Positions 33,262 through 42,380 are shown, counted from the stretch's first letter. The stretch is DNA of 64,000 bases from Goodfellowiella coeruleoviolacea (GCF_024171785.1 NZ_JAMTCK010000007.1:248001-312000), one strand, 5' to 3'. Numbers and translations: made by a program. The notes: a model not told the origin generated them from the sequence alone.

Positions 33262-33577
33262 GAGACCATTCCTTCCGGCGATGTCTTGGCCACTGACGGC
33301 AGTGCAACCGAGCTTGCCGGATAATTTCCGTCCAGGGTAGACACCCCCGAGCAGACCAAGATCAACACCGGTCCGGTGACACCGCTGCTGAACTGCTCGT
33401 TTTTCGATATCCAGGGTTGTGTGCGACGGGTAATTCTCACCCGATGGTGTGGTTGGACAGGGGTTTCCGCACCGGCTGTCGCAACAGAACGTTCCAGGCA
33501 ACCCGGTTCTTGATCGGACTTCCGGGTGACGCCACGAGCGGCCGGCCCGGCCGCCGGAGCGGCCGGGGTGGGCGACA
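33262..33577. other. 316-bp intergenic region, promoter of XRE-like gene
   Basis: AT-richer between 33300 and 33450, consistent with the minus-strand promoter of the XRE-like gene. A GC-rich imperfect dyad near 33540-33572 may end the dehydrogenase transcript. No coding frame is convincing. Confidence 0.45.
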
Positions 33578-34441
33578 TCAGCTGGCGTAGTCGTAGAAGC
33601 CGCGGCCGCTCTTCTTGCCGAGCAGCCCGGCGTCCACCATGCGCAGCAGCAGCGGCGGCGGGGAGTACAGCGGCTCCTTGAACTCCTCGTACATCGACTC
33701 GGCGATGGCCTTGGTGGTGTCCAGTCCGATGAGGTCGGCCAGCCGCAACGGCCCCATGGGGTGGGCGCAGCCAAGCACCATGCCGGTGTCGATGTCCGCC
33801 GCGGCGGCGAACCCGGACTCCAGCATCCGGATCGCCGACAGCAGGTAGGGGATCAGCAGCGCGTTCACCACGAACCCGGCCCGGTCCTTGGACCGGATGA
33901 CCTCCTTGCCCAGCACCGCGGTGACGAACTGCTCGGCCTGCTGGTAGGCCTGGTCGCCGGTGAGCAGCGAGGGCACCAGCTCGACCAGTTTGAGCACGGG
34001 CACCGGGTTGAAGAAGTGGATGCCGATGACCTGCTCCGGCCGGCTGGTCGCCATGCCCAGCTTCATGATCGGGATCGACGAGGTGTTCGACGCGAGGATC
34101 GCGCCGCTGTCCCGGACGATCCGGTCCAGGCTGGCGAACACCTCGGTCTTGACCTGCTCCTGCTCGGCGACGGCCTCCACCACCAACTGCCGGTCGGCGA
34201 ACTCGGTCAGCTCGGCGGTGAAGCGCAGCCGCTCCAGGGCGGCGTCCCGGTCGGCCGGGGACAGCTTGCCGCTGCGCACCCCCTTGCCCAGCGAGGCGGC
34301 GATCCGCCCCTTGGCCAGCTCGGCCGCGTCCTGGTCCACCTCGGCGACCAGCACGTCCAGCCCGGCCCGCGCGCACACTTCGGCGATGCCCGAGCCCATC
34401 AGACCGGACCCGACCACGCCGACACGTTGAATCTCGTTCAC
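33578..34441 (-). CDS. fadB2: 3-hydroxybutyryl-CoA dehydrogenase
   Basis: A 287-residue NAD(P)-dependent 3-hydroxyacyl-CoA dehydrogenase, single-domain FadB2/HBD type. The Rossmann motif is GSGLMGSGIAEV. The catalytic His/Glu pair is in GIHFFNPVPVLKLVE, and the C-terminal dimerisation domain ends KKSGRGFYDY. GTG 34441 is the start that keeps the normal length. It lies 77 bp downstream of the YcaO gene on the same strand, so it could be co-transcribed with the RiPP genes. A distinct bimodular paralogue lies on the other side of that locus. Confidence 0.92.
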   Translation of the reverse strand: MNEIQRVGVVGSGLMGSGIAEVCARAGLDVLVAEVDQDAAELAKGRIAASLGKGVRSGKLSPADRDAALERLRFTAELTEFADRQLVVEAVAEQEQVKTEVFASLDRIVRDSGAILASNTSSIPIMKLGMATSRPEQVIGIHFFNPVPVLKLVELVPSLLTGDQAYQQAEQFVTAVLGKEVIRSKDRAGFVVNALLIPYLLSAIRMLESGFAAAADIDTGMVLGCAHPMGPLRLADLIGLDTTKAIAESMYEEFKEPLYSPPPLLLRMVDAGLLGKKSGRGFYDYAS

Positions 34442-34518
34442 CCGCTGATCGTCGCAAACCCCACCGGGCCGCGAGCGCGGTTGTCCACCCGCCGGCTCCG
34501 GCCCGGCCGGACGGGCGA

Positions 34519-36720
34519 TCAGCCGAACGGGTAGGGGTGCGGGTGCGGGTTGATCTCCCCGGCGCTCCCGGCGCGGTCGGGGTGACCGAGCAGGCGGGGC
34601 ACGGTGTGCAGCCGGGGCAGCCCGAGCAGCTGCCGGGCGGGGTGCCCGAAGGTCAGCGGCACGGTGCCGGGCACCAGCACCCGCACCCCGGTCAGCCCGG
34701 CCGCGCGCAGCTCGTCGCCGGTCTGGTCCACCACGATCACGTCCAGCCCGCTGGCCAGGTAGCGGCCGACCAGCTCGACCAGGTCGTGCGCGATGTCGGA
34801 GTGGGCCGGCCACGGCCGGCGCTGGCCCGGCCGGGCCGGGGGGCGGGCCGGCCCCTGCCACAGGAAGTCCAGCCGGCGCAGCGCGTCCGGGTGGCCGTAG
34901 AGCAGCCGGTGGTCCTCGGCGGTGCGCACCAGCTCGGGGGCGTCGAGCAGGGCCGCCGCGGCCCGGTGGTCGTGCCGCTGGATCGAACCGGGCAGGGCCG
35001 CGCTCAGCTCGCGCACGGCGCGCAGCAGGGCCCGCTCGGGCACCGGGTGGGCACCGGCCGCGCACAGCGCCGCCAGCTGGCTCCTGGACCGGGCCCTGGG
35101 CGCGCTCCCGCCGGCCGCGGCCTCGTCCCGCACGGCCAGCACCCAGCAGCTGGGCACGCCCTGCTCCAGGGTCGTGTCGAAGGCGTGCACCCGGTAGCCG
35201 AACTCGTGCCGCACCTGTTCGGCCAGCAGCGTGATCCGGCGGTCGCTGACCGCGTCCAGCGCCAGCTGGGGCACGGCCAGCCGCGCGTACCAGGTCAGCA
35301 GGAAGGCGTCCCGCTCGGCCACGGTCAGCAGCCCGCGCAGCACCGCCTCGGCCAGGCAGGCGCCCACGGCGCAGCCCACCGCCTCCGGCCCGCCCTGGGC
35401 GCCCGTGTCGGGGTACACGCACCCCTCCGGGACCAGCACCGGCTCGCCCCGGCCGAAGGAGTACCCCCACACCCAGGTGGTCGGCTGCGGGGCGGCCGTC
35501 GGCGGGCCGACCGGCGCGGCCAGGTCGGCCGGTTCGGCGTCGGGGTCGGCGTCGGCCAGCATGGCCAGCGCGGGCACGAGGTCCAGCACGGCGGTCTCAC
35601 CGACGTCGACGGCCCGGTCCGCGCCGGCCCGGCCGGCCACCGGTGTCCGGTGCAGCAGGGCGAGGGTGGTCGGGTCGACCGCGTGGTCGGCGATCTCCCG
35701 GTAGCTGGCGTACACCTGGGCGCGCCGTCCGCGCGGCCGCGCGCCGGTCAGCCGCTCCAGGGCCCGCAGCAGCGCGGCCAGCCGGGCCGAGCGGAAGTCC
35801 CCGGCGGTGCCGTGGCCGAGCAGCCCGCCGCGCCCGTCACCGGCCCGGGGGACGCGGGCCGTGGCGCCGGCCGCGGTCGGGGTCAGCCAGGTGTCCACCC
35901 CGGCGACCACCCCGGTCAGCGGGTCCACACAGGTGCGCTGCACCCGGGCGGCCAGCTCGGCCGCTGGCGTGGTGTGGAAGGCCTCCGGGCTGGTCTTGCG
36001 CGCCGGCGCGAGCACCACCCTGGCCTGCTCCGGGCCGTCCGGCACGGGCTGGGCGCAGTCGCCGCACAGCGGGTGCGCCACCACCCGGTGCCGGCTGACC
36101 AGGCCGGTCTCCGTGGCCAGCCGCAGCAGCGCGGCGCGGGTGCGGGCGGTGCGCGGCGCGGTCAGCAGCCGGGACATCTCGTCGGTGACCAGCGCGGCCA
36201 CGATCCGCGCGGCGAACGGGTTGACCGCGGCCGGGAAGCGCACCGCCGGGGTGTCGCCGAACCGCGCGCACAGCGCCTGGTGACCGTCCACATCGGCGTG
36301 GTTGTCCCGGTGCCGCAGCTCCGCGCAGTTCGGACAGCCGGCCGTGCCGGGCACGGCCGCCGGGCCGATCAGCACCGCACCGCCGCCGACGCGCAGCGGC
36401 AGCCAGGGCAGCCCGTGCCGGGCCGCCCACCGGCGGGCCTGTTCGCGCTGCGGCCCGCCGGCGAACCCGGTGACCACCACCAGGGCGTGGCAGCGGATCG
36501 GGATGTGGTCGGGTTCGCTGGCGCAGATCCAGGTCACCGCGTCGCCGTGCGGCGGGCGCGGCGCACCGGTGTCGGTGGCGCGGTGCGGGCGCGCCGGGGT
36601 CATCTCGCGCAGCGCGGCGGACAGCCAGTCCGCCCCGGTCAACGCGATCACCGGCCGCTCGACCGACCCGTTCGGACTGGCCGCCGGGTGCGGGTCGGGA
36701 CGCGACAGCAGGTCAGTCAT
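34519..36720 (-). CDS. TOMM cyclodehydratase, ThiF/C-domain fused to YcaO
   Basis: A 733-residue RiPP enzyme expected to convert Cys/Ser/Thr of a precursor to azolines using ATP. The N-terminal 240 residues resemble the E1-like partner, with a four-Cys zinc site (CPNC at 129-132, CGDC at 219-222). The YcaO domain follows, with ERLTGARPRGRR, AVGACLAEAVLRGLLTVAERDAF, and the Pro-rich C-terminus NPHPHPYPFG typical of azoline-forming YcaO proteins. Its start overlaps the upstream leader-binding gene by 8 bp. No flavin dehydrogenase for azole formation is encoded nearby, so products would stay azolines unless a distant enzyme acts. Confidence 0.85.
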   Translation of the reverse strand: MTDLLSRPDPHPAASPNGSVERPVIALTGADWLSAALREMTPARPHRATDTGAPRPPHGDAVTWICASEPDHIPIRCHALVVVTGFAGGPQREQARRWAARHGLPWLPLRVGGGAVLIGPAAVPGTAGCPNCAELRHRDNHADVDGHQALCARFGDTPAVRFPAAVNPFAARIVAALVTDEMSRLLTAPRTARTRAALLRLATETGLVSRHRVVAHPLCGDCAQPVPDGPEQARVVLAPARKTSPEAFHTTPAAELAARVQRTCVDPLTGVVAGVDTWLTPTAAGATARVPRAGDGRGGLLGHGTAGDFRSARLAALLRALERLTGARPRGRRAQVYASYREIADHAVDPTTLALLHRTPVAGRAGADRAVDVGETAVLDLVPALAMLADADPDAEPADLAAPVGPPTAAPQPTTWVWGYSFGRGEPVLVPEGCVYPDTGAQGGPEAVGCAVGACLAEAVLRGLLTVAERDAFLLTWYARLAVPQLALDAVSDRRITLLAEQVRHEFGYRVHAFDTTLEQGVPSCWVLAVRDEAAAGGSAPRARSRSQLAALCAAGAHPVPERALLRAVRELSAALPGSIQRHDHRAAAALLDAPELVRTAEDHRLLYGHPDALRRLDFLWQGPARPPARPGQRRPWPAHSDIAHDLVELVGRYLASGLDVIVVDQTGDELRAAGLTGVRVLVPGTVPLTFGHPARQLLGLPRLHTVPRLLGHPDRAGSAGEINPHPHPYPFG

Positions 36721-38767
36721 GCAGCAGCACCACCTGAACGAGATACGGCAGCAGCCGCGTCGCCTGGGGGTCGTGGTCCAGCGGCACGGCCACCGGGGTC
36801 CACCCGTCCGCGCACAGCGCCGTGGCCATCCGGGACCAGTCGGGCAGGCCGGGGTCGACCGGCAGGCAGCTGGCCGGCGCACCGCCCTCGCCCGCCGAGG
36901 TGAGCCAGGCCACCGGAACCGTGGCCGGCGCGCAGTCCGGTTGTCCCTCCACAGTGGACTGCCAGGCCAGCAGGGCCTGGCGCAGCGCGTCCGAGCGCGC
37001 CTGGGCCGAAGTGGGTGCCGCGGCGACCACGGCGTGCCGGCCGATCCGCAGCGCACAGGCCGGCACGCCGAGCACGCCGGTGAGATCGCGGGCCGACACC
37101 GGCTCGCCCAGCGCCTCCAGCAGCCGGGGCGGCGGGCCGACAGCGGTGCCGCACAAGGGGAACAGGGTCGGGTCCAGCGGCGGCCCCTCGGCCGCGCCGG
37201 CCGCGGCCAGCCGGTGCACCAGCAGGTCGACGCAGTGCTGGCGCAGCCCGTCGACCAGGGCGTCGGACCAGCTGAGTCCGGCCGCCGCGCCGGTGGGCGG
37301 GCGGTAGGGCACGCGGCAGCCGGTGAGCACCGGGAACGCCAGGCGCGCCGGCACCGCGCGCACCGCACCGGTGACCAGGTCCAGCCCCCAGACCACCGGT
37401 CCGTCCACGGTGGGGGTCAACCGGCGCCGGTCCACGCTGAGCGAGCCGTAGCCGGCGAAGGCGGCCAGCACCGCGGCCAGCCGCGCGCTGTCCCGCCCCA
37501 CGCCGTGGCCGAACACGGCCGGCGCCGGAGCCCAGGCCGGCAGCAGGCCGAACGGGTCGGACAGGGTGGTCCGGCAGACCGCGAGCGGGAACTGGGTGAA
37601 GTCCTCCTCGTCGAGGTCGCCGAACAGCCCGGTGCGCGCGTCGACCGCGACCGCCGCCCTGGCCAGCAGTTGCTGCGGGGTCAGCGGCTGACCGCCGGCC
37701 AGCGCGGCGAACCGCTCCTGTGCCTGCGCCGCCTCAACGGGTTTCGCCGTGGTGGTCCCGGGATGGGGGAGCACGCGGTGCGCACTGGAGTCCACAGTAG
37801 ACAGATCAACCCGGACCAGGGTCGGCGGCGCGGCTGGCCCGGCCGGGCGCGGCAGTTCCGGCAGCCCGGTGAGGTGGCGGAACTGCGCCAGGGCCAGGCG
37901 GTTGGCCAGCACCGAGGGCACCGGCCCGGTGAGCCGGTCACCCGGTTCGGGGTCGGACCCGCTCGGCGCGGCGGTGGCGGTGGCGGACAGTCCCATCCCG
38001 TCCAGCCGGCGCCAGCCGGACAGCGCCAGATCGGCCGGGCCCACCGGGCTGAACCAGGCCTCGGTGCGGGTCACCAGCAACTGCCCCAGCGGCGTCGACG
38101 CGCTCGCGCAGCACTCGGCCACCGCGATCAGCTCGCTCGCCTCGCCGACGCAGACCTGCAACACCAGGTCGGCGGCGGCGATCTCGTCGGCCAGCACGGA
38201 GTCGTCCTGGCCGGGATCGGACGGTTCGAAGTGGACGATCACCTGCTGCTGCGGGTCGTGCCGGCCGTGGTCGGCGGTCTGGCTGAGCAGGGCGGCGTCC
38301 GCCGCGGTGCCCGGCCGGACCCGCACGTGCCGCCAGCCGGAGTTGAGCCCGGCGCGCAACAGCGCCACCAGCACCGGGCCGCCGCCCAGCAGCAGCACCT
38401 TGGCCTGCCGGTAGCACTGGAACCGGTGTTCGGCGGAGTCGCGCGCGTACCGGATGAACGCGATCTGGTCGGCGTAGCAACGCTGTTCGTGCCGACTGAG
38501 CGTGTGCGCCCGGTCGGACCGGGCGTCGACCACGAACCCGTGCCGGTGCAGCAGCCGCACCAGCCGCTCCACCGTGTCCCGCTTGTCCGGGGTCAGCGGC
38601 GCGACGAGTTCGTCCAGCCGGTGCGCGCCGGTCAGGTAGGGCGCGAGCCGGTCCAGCCAGGCGAACGCCTGGGTGCCGGGGATCGTCACCGTGGCCCGGT
38701 CGCTGTGCAGGTAAACCCCGTGGGCGCAGGGCACGTAGCGGACGTCCTGCTTGAGTCGCGGGTACAT
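36713..38767 (-). CDS. TOMM precursor leader-binding / ocin-ThiF-like protein
   Basis: A 684-residue RiPP accessory protein. The N-terminus (MYPRLKQDVRYVPCAHGVYL) and following 80 residues match the leader-recognition region of TOMM F-type proteins. A degenerate nucleotide-binding fold follows (VLLLGGGPVLVALLRAGLNSG). The C-terminal 300 residues resemble a decayed YcaO domain (DFTQFPLAVCRTTLSDP, VGRDSARLAAVLAAFAGY), so it may be a scaffold rather than an enzyme. ATG 38767 gives the family-like start; a GTG at 38818 would add 17 residues. It lies between the precursor-like peptide and the YcaO gene. Confidence 0.75.
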   Translation of the reverse strand: MYPRLKQDVRYVPCAHGVYLHSDRATVTIPGTQAFAWLDRLAPYLTGAHRLDELVAPLTPDKRDTVERLVRLLHRHGFVVDARSDRAHTLSRHEQRCYADQIAFIRYARDSAEHRFQCYRQAKVLLLGGGPVLVALLRAGLNSGWRHVRVRPGTAADAALLSQTADHGRHDPQQQVIVHFEPSDPGQDDSVLADEIAAADLVLQVCVGEASELIAVAECCASASTPLGQLLVTRTEAWFSPVGPADLALSGWRRLDGMGLSATATAAPSGSDPEPGDRLTGPVPSVLANRLALAQFRHLTGLPELPRPAGPAAPPTLVRVDLSTVDSSAHRVLPHPGTTTAKPVEAAQAQERFAALAGGQPLTPQQLLARAAVAVDARTGLFGDLDEEDFTQFPLAVCRTTLSDPFGLLPAWAPAPAVFGHGVGRDSARLAAVLAAFAGYGSLSVDRRRLTPTVDGPVVWGLDLVTGAVRAVPARLAFPVLTGCRVPYRPPTGAAAGLSWSDALVDGLRQHCVDLLVHRLAAAGAAEGPPLDPTLFPLCGTAVGPPPRLLEALGEPVSARDLTGVLGVPACALRIGRHAVVAAAPTSAQARSDALRQALLAWQSTVEGQPDCAPATVPVAWLTSAGEGGAPASCLPVDPGLPDWSRMATALCADGWTPVAVPLDHDPQATRLLPYLVQVVLLHD

Positions 38768-38824
38768 CGGGGCCTCGGTCGCCGGTGTCGGGTCGGTGCG
38801 GCGCACTGTCGAGCGCACCGCGGC

Positions 38825-39016
38825 TCAGGTCGACTCGGGACGGTCCGGTGCCGACTCGGCCGGCCCGGCCGGCCCGGCCGGCGCCGGCACCGGGGGCGCG
38901 GCGGCCGGGTCCAGCACCGCCGGGCCCGCGCTCAGCGACTCGACGTCCTCGACGCGCAACTCGATGCTCGCGGTGTCCAGCGACTCGGTGTCGACCGCGA
39001 GGTCGTGGGGGGTCAT
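38825..39016 (-). CDS. Putative TOMM/thiopeptide-like precursor peptide lacking cysteine
   Basis: A 63-residue peptide and first gene of the RiPP operon. CACGGAGG lies 6-13 bases before ATG 39016. Residues 1-31 look like a thiopeptide-type leader: acidic, with LAVDTESLD and VESLSAG, comparable to the VESLTAGHG-type end of known leaders (recalled, not searched). The expected Cys/Ser/Thr-rich core is absent. Residues 32-63 are Pro/Ala-rich, with only Ser55, Ser62 and Thr63 as heterocyclisable residues and no Cys. It may be a decayed precursor or a new core type. Confidence 0.65.
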   Translation of the reverse strand: MTPHDLAVDTESLDTASIELRVEDVESLSAGPAVLDPAAAPPVPAPAGPAGPAESAPDRPEST

Positions 39017-39522
39017 AGCGCCTCCGTGGCGTGGGAGAGCAGGGTGGATCAGGTGCCCCAGTGCTGGCTGTCGGCGCGGCGCGGACGTGACCCTGGCGGG
39101 GATGCGGCCTCGGGTGGGCGTGTCCTACCGGCCCGACAAAGCTCGTGATCAGCTTGGCAACCACGGGAAGAAGCCTCAAGACGACTCACCCTGGCGGGAA
39201 GTTTGATGCCACTTCAGTTTGGACATGCCGGCCGCCCCGGTTCCGGTGGGTGACGTTCCCGCCGGCCCGGCCGCGACCGGCGATCGCGGTGCCGGGTGAA
39301 CACCCCGGAGCGGCCGGGCGCTTCGGTGACCCCGGGTGGACCGGGCACGCCGGCCGCCGGCCGGCTACTGGCCAGTCACACCTGTCCGTGCGTCCCCCGG
39401 CCGCATGGCTCTGGTCAGGACCGGGCCGGCCACCGATCATGAGACCCGGGTTGCTCGGCGCGGAGACCAACCCGCGACGGGGCTGGCCGCGCCGAGCCGG
39501 ACGCGGACCAGGGAGGAGCGCG
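39017..39522. other. 506-bp divergent promoter region
   Basis: Lies between the RiPP operon (minus) and the acyl-CoA genes (plus). An AT-richer patch near 39140-39230 fits promoters in both directions. I looked for a second precursor peptide and saw none with a ribosome-binding site. Confidence 0.5.
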
Positions 39523-41166
39523 ATGGCAGAGTCCACCGGACAGCCGCCGGCCGGGCAGGACGGGACGGGCCAGGACGGCACGGGCCAGGACGGCACAGGC
39601 CGGGACTGGTCGGGCCGGATCGACCGGGTGCGGGTGGTCGGCGCCGGGGTGATGGGCCGGGGCATCGCCCAGCTCGTGGCCACCGCCGGCATCCACGTGG
39701 AACTCGCCGACGCGGTGCCGGCGGCCGTGGCCGACGCGGTCACCCAGGTCCACGCCGTGCTGGACCGGCTGGTGGCCAAGGGCCGGCTGACCGCCGACCG
39801 CGCCGAGCTGGCCAGGTCCCGGCTGCACCCGCTGGCCGATCCGCTGGCACCGGCCCCCGACTGCGACCTGGTGATCGAGGCGGTCCGCGAGGACCTGGAC
39901 ACCAAGCGCGCGCTGTTCGCCGGCCTGGAGCGGGTCTGCCCGGCGCGCACCGCGTTCGCGACCAACACCAGCTCGCTGTCGGTGACCGAGATCGCCTCGG
40001 CGCTGACCGACCCCGGCCGGCTGGTGGGCCTGCACTTCTTCAACCCGGTGCCGCTGATGCGCCTGGTCGAGGTGGTCGCCGGCGCCCGCACCGCGCCCGG
40101 CCTGCCCGACGTGATGACCGCGCTGGTCCGCCGGCTCGGGCACGAGCCGGTGCGCGCCCCGGACACCCCGGGTTTCCTGGTCAACCACGCCGGCCGGGGC
40201 CTGGTCACCGAGGCGCTGCAGCTGCTGGCCGAGGCCGTGGCCGACCCGGCCGACATCGACCGCGTCGCCAGGGACGTGCTCGGCCTGCGGATGGGCCCGT
40301 TCGAACTGCTCGACCTCACCGGCCTGGACGTGTCCCACCCGGTGCTGGAGAGCATCTGGAGCGGCTTCTACGCCGAGCCGAGGCTGCGGCCGACCTGGAT
40401 CACCCGCACCCGGATGCGCGCCGGCCTGCTCGGCCGCAAGACCGGCGCCGGCTTCTACCGCTACGTCGACGGCGTCCGCCAGGACGAGCCCGAGCCGGTG
40501 CCGCCGGCCGGCCCGCCGGGCGTCCCGGTGTGGATCGACCCGGCCGAGCCCGCCGCCCGGCGCGCCCTGGCCGAGCTGCTGGGCGGCGCCGGGGTGCGGG
40601 TGGTCGAGGCGGAGCGGCCGCCCGCCGACGCGGTCGTCCTGGTGACCCCCTACGGGCGGAGCGCGGCCAGCGCCGCCCTGGCCGCCGGCCTGCCGGTGGA
40701 CCGGGTGTGCGGGGTGGACCCGCTGGGCGGCTTCGCCGGCCGGCTGACCCTGGCCGTGCCGCCGTCGGTGCACCCGGCGCTGGCCAGGGCGGCACTGGCC
40801 GCGCTGGCCGCCACCGGCCGCGCGGTCACCGTGGCCAGGGACGTGCCCGGTTCGATCGCGCAGCGGCTGGCCGCCGCCGTGGTGAACACCGGCTGCTTCC
40901 TGGCCGAGCAGCGGCTGGCCCGGCCGGCCGACATCGACACGGCGGTGCGGCTCGGGCTGGGCTACCCGCGCGGGCCGCTGGAGTGGGGCCAGCACCTCGG
41001 ACCGGACCTGCTCGTGCGCGTGCTCACCGGCCTGCACTCGGCCACCGGCGACCCCCGGTACCGGCCGAGCGCCTGGCTGGTGGAGCGGGCGCGGCTGGGA
41101 CTGGCCCTCACCGACACCGGCACCGAGCCCGCCGACCTGTTCGCCCCCGCAGACCAGGAGCAGTGA
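39523..41166 (+). CDS. Bimodular 3-hydroxyacyl-CoA dehydrogenase (PaaH/PaaC type)
   Basis: A 547-residue dehydrogenase with the long architecture of phenylacetate-pathway enzymes. It has a full NAD domain (GAGVMGRGIAQLVATAG), catalytic GLHFFNPVPLMRLVE, a first C-terminal domain, and a second C-terminal domain (about 400-530: VPGSIAQRLAAAVVNTGCFL, GLGYPRGPLEWG). ATG 39523 follows GGGAGGAG. Residues about 11-30 are encoded by 15-bp repeats (QDGTG units). The stop overlaps the next start (TGATG), so it is coupled to the acyl-CoA dehydrogenase. No other paa genes are present, so a general beta-oxidation role is possible. Confidence 0.88.
   Translation: MAESTGQPPAGQDGTGQDGTGQDGTGRDWSGRIDRVRVVGAGVMGRGIAQLVATAGIHVELADAVPAAVADAVTQVHAVLDRLVAKGRLTADRAELARSRLHPLADPLAPAPDCDLVIEAVREDLDTKRALFAGLERVCPARTAFATNTSSLSVTEIASALTDPGRLVGLHFFNPVPLMRLVEVVAGARTAPGLPDVMTALVRRLGHEPVRAPDTPGFLVNHAGRGLVTEALQLLAEAVADPADIDRVARDVLGLRMGPFELLDLTGLDVSHPVLESIWSGFYAEPRLRPTWITRTRMRAGLLGRKTGAGFYRYVDGVRQDEPEPVPPAGPPGVPVWIDPAEPAARRALAELLGGAGVRVVEAERPPADAVVLVTPYGRSAASAALAAGLPVDRVCGVDPLGGFAGRLTLAVPPSVHPALARAALAALAATGRAVTVARDVPGSIAQRLAAAVVNTGCFLAEQRLARPADIDTAVRLGLGYPRGPLEWGQHLGPDLLVRVLTGLHSATGDPRYRPSAWLVERARLGLALTDTGTEPADLFAPADQEQ
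39553..39612 (+). repeat. Four 15-bp tandem repeats in dehydrogenase N-terminus
   Basis: Units at 39553-39567, 39568-39582, 39583-39597 and a diverged unit 39598-39612 encode G-Q/R-D-G/W-T/S. They lie in the flexible N-terminus ahead of the Rossmann fold. Confidence 0.75.
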
Positions 41167-42332
41167 TGGATTTCGACCTGACCGAGACCCAGGCCGCCTT
41201 CCGGCAGCTGGCCGCGCAGTTCGTCAACGACGAGATCATCCCGCACGTCCGGGAGTGGGACCGGCGCGAGGAGGTGGACCGGGCGATCGTGCCGCGCCTG
41301 GGGGAGCTGGGCTTCCTCGGCCTGACCATCGCCGAGTCCTACGGCGGCACCCCGGCGGACATGCTGGACTACGCGCTGGTCACCGAGGAGCTGGGCCGGG
41401 GTGACTCGTCGGTGCGCGGCATCGTGTCGGTCTCGCTCGGCCTAGTCGCCAAGACCATCGCCAGCCACGGCACCGAAGCGCAGAAGCAGCGCTGGCTGCC
41501 CGAGCTGACCAGCGGCAACGCCCTGGGCTGCTTCGGGCTGACCGAGCCGGAGACCGGGTCGGACGCGGGCTCGCTGCGCACCAGGGCCCGCCGGGACGGC
41601 GGGGACTGGGTGCTCACCGGCCAGAAGATGTTCATCACCAACGGCACCTGGGCCGATCTGGCCCTGGTGTTCGCCCGCACCAGCGACGAGGGCGGGCGCG
41701 GGATCACCGCGTTCCTGGTGCCCACCGACAGCCCCGGCTTCACCGCCAACCCCATCCACGGCAAGCTCGGCCTGCGCGGCCAGGCCACGGCCGAGCTGGT
41801 GCTGGACGGGGTGCGGGTGCCCGACGAGGCCCGGCTGGGCGAGGTGGGCCGAGGGCTGGGCATCGCACTGGGCGCGCTGACCAAGGGCCGGGTGTCCGTG
41901 GCGGCCGGTGCGGTGGGCGTGGCCCAGGGCGCGCTGGACGCGGCCGTGCGCTACGCCGGCGAGCGCCACCAGTTCGGCAAGCCGATCGCCAGCCACCAGC
42001 TGGTGCAGGAGCTGCTCGCGGACGCGGCGGTGGAGGTCGAGGCGGCCCGGCTGCTGACCTGGCGGGCCGCGGCCATGCTGGACCGGGGAGCACCGACCAG
42101 GACGGTGGCCACGGCCGCGTCGATGGCGAAGTACCACGCCAGTGAGACGGCGGTGCGGGTGGCCAACAACGCGCTGCAGGTCTTCGGCGGCTACGGCTAC
42201 ATCGACGAGTACCCGGTCGGCAAGTACCTGCGCGACGCCCGGGTGCTGACCCTCTACGAGGGCACCAGCCAGGTGCAGAAGCTGATCATCGGTCGGGCGC
42301 TGACCGGGATCGACGCCCTGAGCGGGAGCTAG
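41166..42332 (+). CDS. Acyl-CoA dehydrogenase
   Basis: A 388-residue FAD-dependent acyl-CoA dehydrogenase of normal length. Signature blocks are GCFGLTEPETGSDAGSL, KMFITNGTWADL, AVRYAGERHQFGKPI and QVFGGYGYIDEYPVGKYLRDARVLTLYEGTSQ; the Glu of YEGT is the usual catalytic base. It introduces the C2-C3 double bond in acyl-CoA. It shares one base with the upstream dehydrogenase stop and is followed by a strong hairpin, making a two-gene operon. Confidence 0.95.
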   Translation: MDFDLTETQAAFRQLAAQFVNDEIIPHVREWDRREEVDRAIVPRLGELGFLGLTIAESYGGTPADMLDYALVTEELGRGDSSVRGIVSVSLGLVAKTIASHGTEAQKQRWLPELTSGNALGCFGLTEPETGSDAGSLRTRARRDGGDWVLTGQKMFITNGTWADLALVFARTSDEGGRGITAFLVPTDSPGFTANPIHGKLGLRGQATAELVLDGVRVPDEARLGEVGRGLGIALGALTKGRVSVAAGAVGVAQGALDAAVRYAGERHQFGKPIASHQLVQELLADAAVEVEAARLLTWRAAAMLDRGAPTRTVATAASMAKYHASETAVRVANNALQVFGGYGYIDEYPVGKYLRDARVLTLYEGTSQVQKLIIGRALTGIDALSGS

Positions 42333-42347
42333 GAACCACCAGCAGGG

Positions 42348-42380
42348 CAGGGCGTTGGCCGGGGCATGGCCAACGCCCTG
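42348..42380 (+). terminator. Terminator hairpin after acyl-CoA operon
   Basis: CAGGGCGTTGGCC and GGCCAACGCCCTG form a perfect 13-bp stem with a 7-nt loop, 15 bp past the stop codon. Confidence 0.75.

Noticed and set aside
39523-42332. Complete phenylacetate degradation cluster
   Set aside because: Only PaaH-like and acyl-CoA dehydrogenase genes are present; no paaABCDE, paaG, paaZ or paaK is in the window.
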